A stretch of DNA of 13,624 nt. Origin: Candidatus Kuenenia stuttgartensis. GTDB taxonomy: Bacteria; Planctomycetota; Planctomycetia; Isosphaerales; Isosphaeraceae. Made by a program: the position numbers and the translations under genes. The stretch is from positions 1 to 13,624 of the forward strand of contig CAMBZY010000029.1 of the NCBI GenBank assembly GCA_945872325.1. Reading direction: 5' to 3'. Below are positions 12,902 to 13,624 of this stretch, in pieces. The stretch's first letter is position 1. Every line of letters begins with the position of its first letter. The notes beneath the pieces are model-generated. The model searched no databases. It had not been told where the DNA came from and saw only the letters and a list, made by a program, of their open reading frames with translations.

Positions 12902-13624
12902 ATGACGACGCCTGCTGTGGACATCCTGGGAAGCCGTGTCGATAGTGTCAGCCTGACCCCCAATGAAATCAAGCGTTACTCGCGTCACCTGATCATGCCG
13001 GAAGTCGGCGTTGAAGGTCAGAAACGTCTCAAAGCCTCTAAGGTGCTCTGCGTTGGGACCGGCGGTCTCGGCAGCCCTCTGGCGTTTTATCTGGCAGCAG
13101 CCGGCATCGGAACGATCGGCCTGGTGGACTTCGACACCGTCGACGAATCCAACCTTCAGCGCCAGATTCTCCACTCCACCAAAGATATCGGCCGCCCCAA
13201 GGTCGTGAGTGCCTCCGAGAAGCTGGTCGCCCTCAACCCCGACCTGAATGTGGTTCAGATTACGGACAGAATTACGTCTGAAAACGCCCTGCAACTGTTC
13301 GCTGAATACGACGTAATCGTAGACGGAACGGACAACTTCGCGACGCGGTATCTCGTCAACGATGCCTGCGTTTTGCTGAACAAGCCGAACGTTTATGGCA
13401 GCATTTTCCGGTTCGACGGTCAGGCGACGGTCTTTTTTCCACCTTATGGGCCATGCTACCGCTGTCTCTATCCAGAACCACCTCCAGCTGAATTGGTTCC
13501 GAACTGTGCTGAAGGCGGCGTTTTGGGAATCCTTCCAGGCGTGATTGGAGTGATTCAGGCCACAGAGACGGTCAAGATCATTCTGGGCCGGGGCCGTACG
13601 CTTCAGGGCCGGTTGATGCTTTAC
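12902..13624 (+). CDS. moeB: MoeB/ThiF-type E1-like adenylyltransferase, 3' end cut by window edge
   Basis: ATP-dependent enzyme that adenylates the C-terminal Gly-Gly of a small sulfur carrier (MoaD for molybdopterin, or ThiS for thiamine). 241 residues are visible without a stop. Motifs: RYSRHLIMPEVGVEGQKRL (25-43), ATP-loop VGTGGLGSP (51-59), DFDTVDESNLQRQ (76-88, with R87), K100, DGTDNF (141-146), the first zinc CxxC at C185/C188 (CYRCLYP), and NCAEGGVLGILPGVIG (201-216). AGGA nine bases before the ATG supports the start. MoeB, ThiF and MoeZ-like forms with a C-terminal rhodanese domain cannot be told apart because the second zinc CxxC and the C-terminus are outside the window. The presence of moaA at 3240-4250 makes a molybdopterin role reasonable. 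Confidence 0.9.
   Translation, partial: MTTPAVDILGSRVDSVSLTPNEIKRYSRHLIMPEVGVEGQKRLKASKVLCVGTGGLGSPLAFYLAAAGIGTIGLVDFDTVDESNLQRQILHSTKDIGRPKVVSASEKLVALNPDLNVVQITDRITSENALQLFAEYDVIVDGTDNFATRYLVNDACVLLNKPNVYGSIFRFDGQATVFFPPYGPCYRCLYPEPPPAELVPNCAEGGVLGILPGVIGVIQATETVKIILGRGRTLQGRLMLY

Noticed and set aside
12881..13294. 137-codon minus-strand open frame opposite the adenylyltransferase gene
   Set aside because: The plus strand carries clear E1-like motifs here; the antisense frame has no recognisable features.

Overview
The window looks like chromosomal DNA from a planctomycete of moderate G+C content. No rRNA or database search supports this; it rests on gene content. There is a DUF1559 prepilin-like protein with an H-X9-DG tail, PEP-CTERM secreted proteins, a bacterial tetrahydromethanopterin-linked C1 gene (mtdB), and an ECF sigma factor paired with a small Cys/His protein. 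Genus cannot be assigned.

Layout. Positions 1-584 (minus) hold the 5' part of mtdB, which runs off the left edge. A divergent intergenic region separates it from a plus-strand cluster of three genes: an ECF sigma factor (887-1510), a small Cys/His protein that may be its regulator (1537-1944), and a Tat-exported amidohydrolase of the lactonase type (1980-2912). A convergent spacer (2913-3239) carries interspersed repeat copies and a GGGTGGG/CCCACCC hairpin. Four minus-strand genes follow: moaA (3240-4250), a DUF1559 protein (4352-5374), and two tandem paralogous PEP-CTERM metalloprotease-like proteins (5730-6677 and 6896-7837). Terminators and promoters indicate that moaA, the DUF1559 gene and the PEP-CTERM genes are largely separate transcription units.

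From 8176 the plus strand carries a fatty-acid synthesis cluster, plsX-fabD-fabG-acpP-fabF, headed by a good sigma-70-type promoter. FabD loads malonyl groups onto AcpP, FabF condenses, FabG reduces, and PlsX turns acyl-ACP into acyl-phosphate for phospholipid synthesis. A hairpin before acpP may help set its separate expression level. A terminator-like hairpin follows fabF, and then a MoeB/ThiF-type E1-like adenylyltransferase runs off the right edge.

The most unusual feature is not a gene. The 340-base spacer between the DUF1559 gene and the first PEP-CTERM gene contains, at 5560-5678, a dense set of abutting complementary segments. They can form a multi-helix RNA with two possible pseudoknots and GAAA and UUCG tetraloops. 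The tandem PEP-CTERM metalloprotease-like pair and the three-box inverted repeat in the DUF1559 leader are secondary points of interest.
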